A stretch of DNA of 39,637 nt from Sphingosinicella soli (GTDB lineage Bacteria > Pseudomonadota > Alphaproteobacteria > Sphingomonadales > Sphingomonadaceae), in the NCBI RefSeq assembly GCF_014199685.1, contig NZ_JACHNZ010000034.1, positions 1 to 39,637 on the forward strand, written 5' to 3'. Numbering within the stretch: position 1 is the stretch's first letter; each line of letters starts with the position of its first letter. This document shows, one piece after another, positions 29,952-39,582 of the stretch. The position numbers were made by a program, and so were the translations under genes. Below the pieces are notes generated by a model, which did not search any database, was not told the DNA's origin, and saw only the letters and a program-made list of their open reading frames with translations.

Positions 29952-31763
29952 ATGCGCTTCACTCTTGCCCTGCTGCTGGCCTGCGCCGCGCCGCTCGCTT
30001 TTGCCCCTGTTCCGGCGACTGCGCAGACAGCGCCCGAAAACACGCAGGATGCGGCGCTGCTCCAGTTCCTCGATCAGGCGTTTGACGCGCGCGTCAGCCT
30101 AGAGCCCGAAACGCAGACGCGACTCGGGCTCAAGACCGACTATGACCGGCTCAACGACTATACGGATGCGGCGGCGGTGCGGGAGCAGGCGCTTGCCGAA
30201 CAGCAGCTCACGGAGATGCGCGCGCGCTTTCGGCCGGAGCAATTGAGCAAGAGCGCGCAACTCAGCTTCCGCCTGTTCGAATATGATGTCGAGCGCAGCC
30301 GCAAGGCCTTCGCGTTTCGGAAGCTGCACTTTCCGGTCACGACGAACGGCAGTCCGGCGGGGCATATTCCGGTGCTGCTCATCAACAATCACAAGGTCGA
30401 TACGGTCGCCGATGCGCAGGCCTACATCGCTCGCCTGCGCGATACCGAGCGCGTGATGCGGGAGGTTGCGGCAACGATGCGCGCGCAGGCCGCGCAGGGC
30501 GTCGTTCCCAACACGGTCAACTTCGCGCCTGCGCGCGCAGACGCCGGGAAAGTCCTCGTCGGGGCCCCGTTCGACAGCGGCCCCGATTCGACTCTGATGG
30601 CCGATTTCCGCAAGAAGGTCGGCGCCCTCGATGCGCCCGCGCCGGTAAAGGAGAAACTTCTCGCCGATGCAGGCGCGGCGCTGAAAGGCCCGCTGCGCAC
30701 CGGCTACGACGTGCTGATCGCGGCGATCGACGAAATCGCGCCCCTGTCGAAAGGCAATTTCGGCGTCTGGAGCCTGCCCGGCGGCGATGCCTATTACGCC
30801 GATCAGCTGGAAAGTTCGACGACCACGGACCTCACGGCCGACCAGATCCACGCGCTGGGGCTGGAGCAGGTCGCGGCGATCCGGCAGGAGATGGAGGCGA
30901 TCAAGCGCGAGGTCGGGTTCGACGGCACGCTCGATCAGTTCTTCGATCACGTCCGCACCGATCCCGCGCTCAAATATCCCAACACCGATGCGGGCCGCGA
31001 AGCCTATCTGAAGGATGCGCGGGCTGTAATCGCGTCGGTGATGGCCGTCACGCCGCGCTACTTCAGCGTACTGCCCAAGGCTTCGCTCGAGGTGCGCGCG
31101 GTGGAGAAATGGCGCGAAGCGACCGCGCCGACCGCTTTCTACAACCCGCCCTCGGCAGATGGTTCACGGCCGGGCATCTATTACGTCAATCTCGTCGACA
31201 TGAACCAGACCCAGAAGGTGCAGGTCGCCGGAATTTCCGTTCACGAAGGCGCGCCCGGGCACCACTTCCAGATCGCGCGCCAGCAGGAACTCTCGGGCAT
31301 CCCGAAGTTCCGCAGGTTCGGCGGCTACGGCGCCTATGTCGAAGGCTGGGGCCTGTATTCCGAAAGGCTTGCGGTCGAGATGGGCGCGTACAAGGATCCC
31401 TACGAACGGTTCGGCATGCTCTCGCTTCAGGTCTGGCGGGCGATCCGCCTGGTGCTCGACACCGGCATCCATTCGAAGCGCTGGACGCGCGATCAGGCGA
31501 TCGCCTATTTCAGCGCCAACAGCTCGGTTTCCGATACCGACATCGCGCGCGAGGTCGATCGCTATTTCAACTGGCCGGGGCAGGCGACGAGCTACATGGT
31601 CGGCCAGCTCAAGATCGCGGAACTCCGCGCCCGCGCCGAGCGCACCCTCGGCCCGCGCTTCGACATCCGCGAATTCCACGAAGCCGTCCTCAGCGAAGGC
31701 GCCCTGCCGCTGAGTGTGCTCGAAGAGCAGGTCGACCGGTATATCGCTGCGAAGCGCCTTTAA
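29952..31763 (+). CDS. Secreted DUF885-family protein, probable metallopeptidase-like
   Basis: The 603-aa protein has a signal peptide (MRFTLALLLACAAPLAFAPVPATAQ, cut near residue 25) and belongs to DUF885. The zinc-ligand-like motif HEGAPGHH is at residues 431-438, and YVEGWGLYSERLAVEMG follows. Together these match the metallopeptidase-like core of the family. Length is normal. It is probably periplasmic; the substrate is unknown. It ends 19 bases before the 3' end of mfd, which faces it. Confidence 0.93.
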   Translation: MRFTLALLLACAAPLAFAPVPATAQTAPENTQDAALLQFLDQAFDARVSLEPETQTRLGLKTDYDRLNDYTDAAAVREQALAEQQLTEMRARFRPEQLSKSAQLSFRLFEYDVERSRKAFAFRKLHFPVTTNGSPAGHIPVLLINNHKVDTVADAQAYIARLRDTERVMREVAATMRAQAAQGVVPNTVNFAPARADAGKVLVGAPFDSGPDSTLMADFRKKVGALDAPAPVKEKLLADAGAALKGPLRTGYDVLIAAIDEIAPLSKGNFGVWSLPGGDAYYADQLESSTTTDLTADQIHALGLEQVAAIRQEMEAIKREVGFDGTLDQFFDHVRTDPALKYPNTDAGREAYLKDARAVIASVMAVTPRYFSVLPKASLEVRAVEKWREATAPTAFYNPPSADGSRPGIYYVNLVDMNQTQKVQVAGISVHEGAPGHHFQIARQQELSGIPKFRRFGGYGAYVEGWGLYSERLAVEMGAYKDPYERFGMLSLQVWRAIRLVLDTGIHSKRWTRDQAIAYFSANSSVSDTDIAREVDRYFNWPGQATSYMVGQLKIAELRARAERTLGPRFDIREFHEAVLSEGALPLSVLEEQVDRYIAAKRL

Positions 31764-31782
31764 GACGGGCTGGTCGCGGCCA

Positions 31783-34700
31783 CTATCCGGCCAGCTTCCC
31801 CATCGCACGCGCGACGTTGAGCCCGCCTTGCAGACGCGATGCCGGGTTCGGCCAGTCGCGGCTGATGAACAGCTTGTGGTCCGGGCGCAGCCGCGCGACC
31901 TGCGCGTTTTTCTGCACGAACTCGATCAGCTTGCCGGGTTTCGGGAAGCTCCCGGCGTGGAAGGCGATCAGCGCACCTTTGGGTCCGGCCTCCAGCTTCT
32001 CGATGTTCGCGGCCTTGCAGTGCAGTTTGATTTCAATGACTTTCAGAAGATTGCTGACTTCACTCGGCAGCTTGCCGAAGCGGTCGATCAGCTCAGCGGC
32101 GAAGGGCTCCACGTCCGCCACCTCGTCGATGTCGTTGAGCCGCCGGTAGAGCGCCATCCGCAGGTTGAGGTCGCTCACATAGCTTTCCGGGATGAGGATC
32201 GGCGCATCCACGGCGATCTGCGGGCTGAACGCCTCGCGCGGCCGGTCGAGCCCGGCGGCGTCGGCGCGCGCCGCCAGCATCGCCTCCTCCAGCATGTCCT
32301 GATACAGTTCGAAGCCGATCTCGCGGATATGCCCGGATTGTTCGTCGCCCAGCAGATTGCCCGCGCCTCTGATGTCGAGGTCTTGCGCGGCGAGCTGGAA
32401 GCCCGCGCCGAGCGTATCGAGGTTCGACAGCACCTGCAGCCGCTTCATCGCCGTCTCGGTCACCATGTGGTTCGCGGGCGTCGTCAGATACGCATAGGCG
32501 CGCGCCTTCGATCGCCCGACGCGCCCCCGGATCTGGTAAAGCTGCGCCAGCCCGAACATGTCGGCGCGGTGGACGACCAGCGTGTTGGCGCTCGGAATGT
32601 CGAGCCCGGATTCGATGATCGTCGTGGAAACCAGCACGTCGTAGCGCGTGTCGTAGAAGGCGGACATGCGCTCTTCCACCTCGGTCGCCCCCATCTGCCC
32701 GTGCGCGACGATGAACTTCACTTCCGGCACGTGGCTGCGCAGGAACTCCTCGATCTCGGGGATATCGGCGATGCGCGGCGTCACGAAGAAGCTCTGTCCG
32801 CCGCGATAATGCTCGCGCAGCAGCGCCTCGCGCACCACCACCTCGTCCCACGGCATCACGTAGGTGCGCACGGCGAGCCGGTCGACGGGCGGCGTCGCGA
32901 TGATCGACATGTCGCGCAGCCCCGACATCGCCATCTGCAGCGTGCGGGGGATCGGCGTTGCGGTCAGCGTCAGCACATGCACGTCGGATTTCAGCTGTTT
33001 CAGCCGCTCCTTGTGGATCACGCCGAAGCGCTGCTCTTCATCCACGATGACAAGACCGAGCCGCTTGAAATTGATGTTCTTCGATAAAAGCGCGTGCGTG
33101 CCGACGACGATATCGACGGTGCCGTCGGTCAGCCCCGCGCGCGTCTGCGCCGCTTCGCCTGCCGAAACCAGCCGCGACAGGTGGCCTATCTTCACCGGCA
33201 GGCCGTCGAAGCGCTCGCGGAAATTCTGCGCGTGCTGGCGCGCGAGCAGCGTCGTCGGGCAGATCACCGCCACCTGATCGCCCGCCATCGCGCCGACGAA
33301 CGCGGCGCGCAGCGCCACCTCGGTCTTGCCGAAGCCGACATCGCCCACGATCAGCCGGTCCATCGGCTTTCCGGCCGAAAGGTCCGCGACCACGTCTTCC
33401 ACCGCGCGCAGCTGGTCGTCGGTTTCGGCGTAGGGGAAGCGGTCCACGAACGCCCCGAAAGTAGCCGCCTCCGTCTCGAAAACCTTCCCCGGACGAGTCG
33501 CTCTCTCTGCGGCTACTTTGAGAAGTTCGTTCGCAATCTCGCGAATCCGCTCCTTCATTCTGGCCTTGCGAGCCTGCCAGCTCGCGCCGCCCAGTTTGTC
33601 GAGCGCGACATTCTCGGAATCCGAACCGTAGCGCGAAAGAACGTCCATGTTCTCCACCGGCACATACAGCTTGTCGCCGCCGGCGTAGGTCAGATGCACG
33701 CAGTCGTGCGGGCTCCTGCCCACCTCGATCGTGGTCAGCCCTTCATAGCGCCCGATGCCGTGGTCGGCGTGCACCACGATGTCTCCCGGCGTCATCATGG
33801 AAAGCTGGTCCATGAACGCGTCGGCCTTGCGCGCGCGCTTCACCCGCCGCACCATCCGGTCGCCGAACATGTCCTGCTCGGAAACCAGCGCGACATCGCC
33901 GCTGGTGAAGCCGTGGTCGATCGGCAGCACCGCCATCGCCGCGCCGCCGCTCTTGGCCGCGCCCAGCGCCTCCTGCCAGTTCTCGACGATATGCAGCGGC
34001 CCGAAGCCGTGGTCGGCGAGCAGCGTGTGCAGCCGGTCGCGCGATCCCTCGGTATAGCTCGCCAGCACGACGCGGTGCCTGCTCTTGTGCAGCGCCGCGA
34101 CATGCGTGCCGACGGCCTCGTAGATGTTCGCCTGCGCCGCGCGCTCGGGCGCGAAGTCACGCGCCGCCGTCACGCCGAGGTCGAGCACGGCGTCCTCGTC
34201 GGGCCGCGCGAAGTGCGTGGCGAGGTGCATCTGCCGCGCGTCCCATGCGGCCTTGGTCAGGTACAGCGCGTCGGGCGCGAGCGGCCGGTAGCTGCCCGGC
34301 TCTCGTGTCATCGCGGCCACGCGGTTGCCGTGATAGTCGTCGATCGCCGCGAACCGCTGCTCGGCGGCAAGGCTCGTGCCTTCATCGCGTACGGTGATGT
34401 CGGCGGTGCCCAGATAGTCGAACACCGTGCCGAGCGCGTCCTCGAACAGCGGCAGCCAGTTCTCCATGCCCGCAAGCCGCCGCCCGTCGCTTACCGCCTG
34501 ATACAGCGGATCGCCCGTCGCTGCGGCGCCGAAGCGTTCCACATAGCCGCGCCGGAAGCGCTGGATGCTGTCCGCCGAAAGCAGCGCCTCCGAAACCGGC
34601 AGCAGATCGAACCCGGCGCTGGTGCCGCTCGTCATCTGGCTGGCGGGGTCGAACAGCCGCAGCGTTTCGATCTCGTCGCCGAAGAAGTCGAGCCGCAGCG

Positions 34701-35247
34701 CATGTTCGCCGCCCGCTGGAAACAGGTCCAGAATGCCGCCGCGCACGGCGAACTCGCCCGCGTCCATCACCGTGTCGGTTCGCACGTAGCCGTGGGCGAC
34801 GAGCATTTCGGCAAGTGCATCGCGGTCGATGCGCTCCCCCGGCGCGATCCGCGCGGAAAGCCGCGCCAACCGCTCCGGCGTCAGTGTGCGCTGGATGAGC
34901 GCGTTCACGGTGGTCGCGACCAGTTGCGGCGTCTTCACCAGCCTCAGCAGCCCCGCGAGCCCCGCCACCCGGTCCGCCGCCACACGCAGCGAGGGCGATG
35001 CGCGGTCGTAGGGCAGCGAATCCCAGGCCGGAACGTACAGCGTCTCCACTTCAGGCGCGAAGAAGTGCGCGGCGTCGAGAAGCTGGTGCGCGGCAAGATC
35101 GTCGGGCGCGACGAACACGGCGCGGCCGCCGTTGGCAAACGCCGTGCGCGCCAGGTCCGCGAGCAGCCATGGCTGGAATCCCGCAGGCGCGCTCGCCAGC
35201 GTCAGCGGCGTCGCGGCTTTCGCAATCGCCTCGATATAATTCTTCAC
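31783..35247 (-). CDS. mfd: Transcription-repair coupling factor Mfd
   Basis: Mfd removes stalled RNA polymerase at DNA lesions and recruits the UvrABC system. The 1154-aa protein has the UvrB-like N-terminal module, an RNA-polymerase-interaction domain near residues 480-560 (TPGDIVVHADHGIGRYEGL), and the SF2 translocase. The Walker A GDVGFGKT is at 635-642 and the DEEQ box at 736-739. A TRCF C-terminal domain follows. The GTG start overlaps the sdhE stop (GTGA), so the two are translated together. The long antisense frame over it is a shadow. Confidence 0.97.
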   Translation of the reverse strand: MKNYIEAIAKAATPLTLASAPAGFQPWLLADLARTAFANGGRAVFVAPDDLAAHQLLDAAHFFAPEVETLYVPAWDSLPYDRASPSLRVAADRVAGLAGLLRLVKTPQLVATTVNALIQRTLTPERLARLSARIAPGERIDRDALAEMLVAHGYVRTDTVMDAGEFAVRGGILDLFPAGGEHALRLDFFGDEIETLRLFDPASQMTSGTSAGFDLLPVSEALLSADSIQRFRRGYVERFGAAATGDPLYQAVSDGRRLAGMENWLPLFEDALGTVFDYLGTADITVRDEGTSLAAEQRFAAIDDYHGNRVAAMTREPGSYRPLAPDALYLTKAAWDARQMHLATHFARPDEDAVLDLGVTAARDFAPERAAQANIYEAVGTHVAALHKSRHRVVLASYTEGSRDRLHTLLADHGFGPLHIVENWQEALGAAKSGGAAMAVLPIDHGFTSGDVALVSEQDMFGDRMVRRVKRARKADAFMDQLSMMTPGDIVVHADHGIGRYEGLTTIEVGRSPHDCVHLTYAGGDKLYVPVENMDVLSRYGSDSENVALDKLGGASWQARKARMKERIREIANELLKVAAERATRPGKVFETEAATFGAFVDRFPYAETDDQLRAVEDVVADLSAGKPMDRLIVGDVGFGKTEVALRAAFVGAMAGDQVAVICPTTLLARQHAQNFRERFDGLPVKIGHLSRLVSAGEAAQTRAGLTDGTVDIVVGTHALLSKNINFKRLGLVIVDEEQRFGVIHKERLKQLKSDVHVLTLTATPIPRTLQMAMSGLRDMSIIATPPVDRLAVRTYVMPWDEVVVREALLREHYRGGQSFFVTPRIADIPEIEEFLRSHVPEVKFIVAHGQMGATEVEERMSAFYDTRYDVLVSTTIIESGLDIPSANTLVVHRADMFGLAQLYQIRGRVGRSKARAYAYLTTPANHMVTETAMKRLQVLSNLDTLGAGFQLAAQDLDIRGAGNLLGDEQSGHIREIGFELYQDMLEEAMLAARADAAGLDRPREAFSPQIAVDAPILIPESYVSDLNLRMALYRRLNDIDEVADVEPFAAELIDRFGKLPSEVSNLLKVIEIKLHCKAANIEKLEAGPKGALIAFHAGSFPKPGKLIEFVQKNAQVARLRPDHKLFISRDWPNPASRLQGGLNVARAMGKLAG

Positions 35248-35513
35248 TCCGGCGCCACCATGAAATCAAGCCGCTTCAAGGCATCCAGCAGCGGCCCATG
35301 CCAGCGCTCCGGCGCCGTGTCGGTGCCGATCGCCCACGCCATGATCTCCACGTCATCCTCTTCGAGGAACGCTTCCATCCACGCGATCTCGGCCTCGCTC
35401 CAGCGCGCGAGGTGGCGGTCGGTGAAGCTGCCGATCATGATGTCGGCTTCCTTGGTGCCGCGATGCCAGGCGCGGAAGTGGAGCCGCCGCCGGCGCGCGT
35501 CTAGGGTGGTCAT
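35244..35513 (-). CDS. sdhE: Succinate dehydrogenase assembly factor SdhE
   Basis: The 89-aa protein starts MTTLDARRRRLHFRAWHRGTKEADIMIGSF. The RGTKE motif is the SdhE/SDHAF2 signature needed to attach FAD covalently to succinate dehydrogenase; here it reads HRGTKEAD. The following helix FTDRHLARWSEAEIAWMEAFLEEDD is also typical. The ATG at 35513 is chosen because the protein then starts as the family does; the longer frame to 35534 adds 7 residues. It sits upstream of mfd with a GTGA overlap and divergent from recG. Confidence 0.93.
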   Translation of the reverse strand: MTTLDARRRRLHFRAWHRGTKEADIMIGSFTDRHLARWSEAEIAWMEAFLEEDDVEIMAWAIGTDTAPERWHGPLLDALKRLDFMVAPE

Positions 35514-35599
35514 ATGCGCTTTCGCCAATAGCAATGTGACGGAAAGCGCATTTGCGCCTCCCGCTGCATGGAGTTAGTCAGTTCGCGAAGCGAGATACC

Positions 35600-37663
35600 A
35601 TGCGGCCCGATATCCTCAACCCCCTGTTCGCGGAAATCGCGGCGCTGAAAGGCGTAGGCCCGGCGCTTCAGCGCCAGCTCGAGCGGCTGGATATCGCGCG
35701 CGTCAGTGATCTTCTGTTTCATCTGCCCACCGGCGAGATCGAGCGCGTGCGCACCGATACGGTCCACGCCGGGCTGGAGGGCAGGGTCGTCACGCTTGCC
35801 GTCGATGTCGTGGCTCACGAAACGCGCGGGCCGAAATCTCCCTTGCGCGTCCGCGTGCTCGATGCGGAGGGCAATCCGCTGGACATCGTGTTCTTCACCG
35901 ATCGCGGCGGCTATGCGCGCCAGCTGCTCCCCGTCGGCGAGCGCCGTGTCGTCAGCGGACGACTCGACAGCTTCGGGCAAAGCCTTCAGATCGTGCATCC
36001 CGATCACGTCGTCGCGCCCGAAAAATCCGCCGAGATCCCCGACCGCGAGCCCGTCTACGGTCTCACCGAAGGGCTCACTAACCGCCGCCTCCGCACGCTC
36101 GTCGAGCATGCGATGGAGCGCGTGCCGGAGCTTCCCGAGTGGGCCGAGCCCTCGCTGCTTGCCGTGAAGCACTGGCCGTGCTGGCACACGGCGCTTGCCG
36201 CTGCGCACGCGAACGACCGCGATGCGCGCGACCGCCTCGCTTATGATGAAATGCTCGCGAACCAGCTCGCGCTGCTCCTGATGCGGCAGGCATCCCGCCG
36301 CAAGGGCGCGCGGGCGCTTCGCGGCAATGGTCGCCTTCTGAACGCGATGCTCGCCGCACTGCCCTATCGCCCCACCAGCGCCCAGCAGCGCGCCATTGCC
36401 GAAATTCTAGGCGATATCGCGCAGGCCGCCCCGATGCTTCGGCTGCTGCACGGCGATGTCGGCTCGGGCAAAACGCTGGTCGCGCTCGCCGCCATGCTCG
36501 GCGCCGTCGAGGCCGGGGCGCAGGCGGCGATGCTCGCCCCCACCGAAATCCTCGCCCGCCAGCACATGGCGAATGTCACCGCTCTTCTGGACGGCGTCGG
36601 CGTCCGCGCTGAAATCCTCACCGGCCGCGAAAAGGGCGCGCAGCGAAAGGCCATCCTCGCCGATCTGGCCGCCGGCGACATCCACATCCTCGTCGGCACG
36701 CACGCGATCTTTCAGGAGGCGGTGGACTACCGCAACCTCGGCCTCGTCGTCGTGGACGAGCAGCACCGCTTCGGCGTCGCCCAGCGGCTGATGCTGGCCG
36801 ACAAGGCCGAAAAGACCGCGCACATGCTGGTGATGACCGCCACGCCGATCCCGCGCACGCTCACGCTCACCCAGTACGGCGAGATGGATATCTCGAAGCT
36901 CGACGAGATGCCGCCGGGTCGCACGCCGGTGGAAACCCGCGTCATCAGTCAGGAGCGGCTCGATGAGGTCGTAGAGGGCGTCGGCCGTCTCCTCGAAGAC
37001 GGCGGCCGCGCCTACTGGGTCTGCCCTTTGGTGGATGAAAGCGAAGTCGCGGGCGATCTCGCCGCCGCCGACGCGCGTCATGTGATGCTGAAGGACCGCT
37101 TCGGCCCCGTCGTCGGCCTTGTCCACGGCCGTATGAAGGGTCCGGAGAAAGACGCCGTGATGGCGGATTTCCAGTCCGGCCGCATCCGGCTTCTGGTCGC
37201 CACGACCGTCGTCGAGGTCGGTGTCGACGTGCCCGAAGCGAGCCTGATGATCATCGAGCAGGCCGAACGCTTCGGCCTCGCCCAGCTCCACCAGCTTCGC
37301 GGCCGCGTCGGACGCGGCGCGGCGCGTTCGGTGTGTCTGCTCGTCCGCGCGCCGAACATCTCGGAAACGGCGCGAAAGCGACTTGCGCTCATCAAGGGGA
37401 CGAACGACGGTTTTGCAATCGCCGAGGAAGATCTCAAGCTGCGCGGCGGCGGCGAGCTGCTCGGCGTGCGCCAGTCCGGCGACCCGGAGTTCCGCGTCGC
37501 CACGCCCGAGCAGGTCGCCGCCCTCGTCGAGTCCGCGCGCGACGACGCGCGCCTGCTCGTCGAGCACGAAGGCGGGCTTTCCGGTCGGCGCGGCGATGCG
37601 GCGCGCATCCTGCTTTATCTGTTCGGGCGCGACTCCGCAGTCGGACTCTTGCGTTCCGGCTAG
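35600..37663 (+). CDS. recG: ATP-dependent DNA helicase RecG
   Basis: RecG remodels stalled replication forks and branched DNA. It has an N-terminal wedge/OB region (about residues 1-200), then the SF2 helicase core with Walker A GDVGSGKT at 285-292, the DEQH box at 386-389, and the motif FGLAQLHQLRGRVGRGA. The 687-aa length is normal. The ATG at 35600 is chosen because the protein then begins MRPDILNPLFAEIAALKGVG, the usual start. It is divergent from sdhE-mfd, and the 86 bases between 35513 and 35600 should hold both promoters. Confidence 0.97.
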   Translation: MRPDILNPLFAEIAALKGVGPALQRQLERLDIARVSDLLFHLPTGEIERVRTDTVHAGLEGRVVTLAVDVVAHETRGPKSPLRVRVLDAEGNPLDIVFFTDRGGYARQLLPVGERRVVSGRLDSFGQSLQIVHPDHVVAPEKSAEIPDREPVYGLTEGLTNRRLRTLVEHAMERVPELPEWAEPSLLAVKHWPCWHTALAAAHANDRDARDRLAYDEMLANQLALLLMRQASRRKGARALRGNGRLLNAMLAALPYRPTSAQQRAIAEILGDIAQAAPMLRLLHGDVGSGKTLVALAAMLGAVEAGAQAAMLAPTEILARQHMANVTALLDGVGVRAEILTGREKGAQRKAILADLAAGDIHILVGTHAIFQEAVDYRNLGLVVVDEQHRFGVAQRLMLADKAEKTAHMLVMTATPIPRTLTLTQYGEMDISKLDEMPPGRTPVETRVISQERLDEVVEGVGRLLEDGGRAYWVCPLVDESEVAGDLAAADARHVMLKDRFGPVVGLVHGRMKGPEKDAVMADFQSGRIRLLVATTVVEVGVDVPEASLMIIEQAERFGLAQLHQLRGRVGRGAARSVCLLVRAPNISETARKRLALIKGTNDGFAIAEEDLKLRGGGELLGVRQSGDPEFRVATPEQVAALVESARDDARLLVEHEGGLSGRRGDAARILLYLFGRDSAVGLLRSG

Positions 37664-37686
37664 GTCTTTGCGACAGCCGAAAAAGC

Positions 37687-38196
37687 ATGAAGACACCGCT
37701 TGCAATTGCAGTGCTGCTCGCACTCTCCGCGCCGTCGTTTGCCGGGGCCGGCGATTGGGCGTCGGCGCGGCTTGAAGGCGCGATGTCGGCCTATCATGCG
37801 GGCGATTATCGCGCCGCGCGGCGCGGGTTCCAGCGCCTTTCCGAGCACGGCTCGGCGATCGCGGAAACGATGCTCGGCGTCATGTACGCGAAGGGGCGGG
37901 GTGTTCGGGAAAACCGCGCGGTCGCTGCAGGATGGTTTTACCGTGCGGCCAGCCGCGGCTACGGCCCTGCGCAGATCGCGCTCTCCGATGCCTTTGCGCG
38001 CGGCAGCGGGGTCAGCCGCGACGCCCGCGACGCCTACTTCTGGGCACTCGCCGCGACCACCGGCGGCGACCGCAGCGCCGAAGCATCGGGGCATATGCGC
38101 GTAAAGGCGCTGGAGAAATTCCTCAGCGCGGATGCGCGCGTAGAGATCGCCGAAGACGTCCACAACTGGCGCCCGCGCGCGCAGCGCGAGCGGTAG
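37687..38196 (+). CDS. Secreted SEL1-repeat protein
   Basis: The 169-aa protein has a signal peptide (MKTPLAIAVLLALSAPSFAG, about residue 20) and three SEL1-type helical repeats. The repeats are visible as AYHAGDYRAARRGFQRLSEHGSAIAETMLGVMY, then GVRENRAVAAGWFYRAASRGYGPAQIAL, and then GVSRDARDAYFWALAATT. SEL1 repeats mediate protein contacts, often in envelope or stress functions. The partner is unknown. The ATG at 37687 is 23 bases after recG; a longer frame inside recG is rejected. Confidence 0.92.
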   Translation: MKTPLAIAVLLALSAPSFAGAGDWASARLEGAMSAYHAGDYRAARRGFQRLSEHGSAIAETMLGVMYAKGRGVRENRAVAAGWFYRAASRGYGPAQIALSDAFARGSGVSRDARDAYFWALAATTGGDRSAEASGHMRVKALEKFLSADARVEIAEDVHNWRPRAQRER

Positions 38197-38257
38197 TTCG
38201 GAAGGTCACAGGCACTGTACGCAGCATGTTTGGAGCGAGACGTAGGAGGAGGGAGTG

Positions 38258-38413
38258 ATGCACACAGGATCCTGCGTGTGCGGCGCCGTGACATTTTTGG
38301 TCTAAGGCGATTTGCCCGGGCCGGATGGCTGTCAATGCACGAGATGCCGGAAACATTCGGGTCACTATTTCGTCTCGACAGATGTACAGAGGTCCGCGTT
38401 GACCATCCGAACG
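38258..38413 (+). pseudogene. Broken GFA/CENP-V-family gene (frameshift and truncation)
   Basis: From ATG 38258, preceded by AGGAGGAGGG, the frame reads MHTGSCVCGAVTFLV and stops. A different frame then continues the family pattern, PDGCQCTRCRKHSGHYFVSTDVQRSALTI. Both pieces match the start of GFA-family zinc proteins (glutathione-dependent formaldehyde-activating-like), with the expected CxC and CxxC motifs. A frameshift near 38300 joins them. The rest of the domain is missing after about 38413. The gene is therefore non-functional. Confidence 0.75.
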
Positions 38414-38471
38414 CCGCCAAGAACGGACCAATCTGAACCTTCGTTGAAACACGGCTCGCTTTGCTCAGCGA

Positions 38472-38674
38472 TTACTCGCGGAAGATCATGTCCAGCATAT
38501 GGGCCTTCCAGATCGATACCGCACGCTCGATTGGCGCCCCGTCCGGATTGCGAATATATTCGGCGTTATCTCGTTCCTGCTTGTATCGCTCGACCGCTGG
38601 CTTTACCTCTCGATCCATGAGGTCATGGACGCGCTTCTGAAACGCGCTTGACGTTCCGCGTTCGTGAAATCCAT
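38472..38674 (-). pseudogene. Frameshifted small gene
   Basis: On the minus strand, ATG 38674 starts MDFTNAERQARF, then the frame loses protein character. One base lost near 38635 would restore a plausible continuation: QKRVHDLMDREVKPAVERYKQ, then ERDNAEYIRNPDGAPIERAV, and SIWKAHMLDMIFRE with a stop at 38472-38474. The composite is about 67 residues, charged and helical, with an N-terminus like small TNAERQ-type proteins of mobile islands. It is too short to appear as one open frame. No function is assigned. Confidence 0.5.
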
Positions 38675-38694
38675 TTATGGCTCACCCTAAGTGA

Positions 38695-39249
38695 CAGAGA
38701 CTGGCCAGGCATGAGGGGCTGAATGCTCGCATGATGCTGATCGATCGCAATGTTCGCATCGTCGAAGAGGGGATCGACGTGGCGGTCCGGATCGGTCCGC
38801 TCTCCGACAGCGCCTTACGGGTGGTGGCGATCGGATCCGTCCACCAGACGATCGTCGGCAGTCCGGCCTATCTGACCAAACATGGTGTGCCTGCGTCACC
38901 ATCCGACTTGAAGGCCCATCACGGTATCGTTGGAAACGGTGTTCGTGTCGGCAGCACATGGCCATTTGGGTTGAAAGGCGAGACGATTGTCGAGGTTGTC
39001 CCCCGCCTGACAGTCAACACCGTGGACGCGACGATCGCAGCCGTCGAGGCTGGGCTGGGTCTCGCCAACCTCCTGAGCTATCAAACGGCGGAGGCAATCG
39101 CCGCCGGCAGGTTGGTCCGGGTGCTCGCGGACGAGGCCCCCTTCCCTCTGCCCGTGAGCCTGTTATTCGAAGCTGGCCGCGCCGCAATGCCGGCAGTGCG
39201 GCTATTCATCGAGGCCATGAGAGAGCGTGCACGGCAGCGCGCCTGGTGA
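38695..39249 (+). pseudogene. LysR-family regulator lacking its DNA-binding domain
   Basis: The frame encodes most of a LysR substrate-binding domain: RMMLIDRNVRIVEEGIDVAV, then RIGPLSDSALRVVAIGSV, HGVPASPSDLKAHHGI and TVDATIAAVEAGLGLANLL. Homology seems to begin at about 38695 (RLARHEG upstream of the first ATG), just after a stop codon. The N-terminal helix-turn-helix is absent, so the protein could not act as a normal activator. A bare effector-binding domain might still be made from ATG 38731, but no good ribosome site is seen. I call it a 5'-truncated remnant. Confidence 0.7.
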
Positions 39250-39582
39250 GTGGTTTCGGCGCAGCCACTACCCTTATACTATGGAAAGCGCCGTCCGATT
39301 GTGCCAGCGCGTAGACGTTCAAGGGGAGTCAGAGAACTCTGGAGACCGCCGCTCCTTTTTCGCCTACAGTTCGACCACAGCCTTGCGACCAGGTTCTGAA
39401 CATGTGCGCGCATTGACGAGCGCATTATTAGGCCGCAGATCGGACTCCGGGGATCCAGCCGCCGCCTTCTTTGCTTGAAAATCTGTGTATGGTGGGAAGG
39501 TTGCGGCCAGTCGCCAGATCTGTGAGGCGCTGGCAGAGCGATATTAACCTTTTCAAGTCCAGTTGGATGTAAGTTCGGGGCT
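39250..39582. other. Gap without a recognisable gene
   Basis: I see no coding character on either strand. The open frames at 39227-39478 (plus) and 39279-39602 (minus) have no family-like motifs and overlap one another. The end of the gap is AT-richer (about 39540-39570) and may carry the promoter of the gene starting at 39583. Confidence 0.4.

Noticed and set aside
33094-35577. 827-codon plus-strand open frame over mfd and sdhE
   Set aside because: It is a shadow of mfd, which has all helicase motifs on the minus strand.
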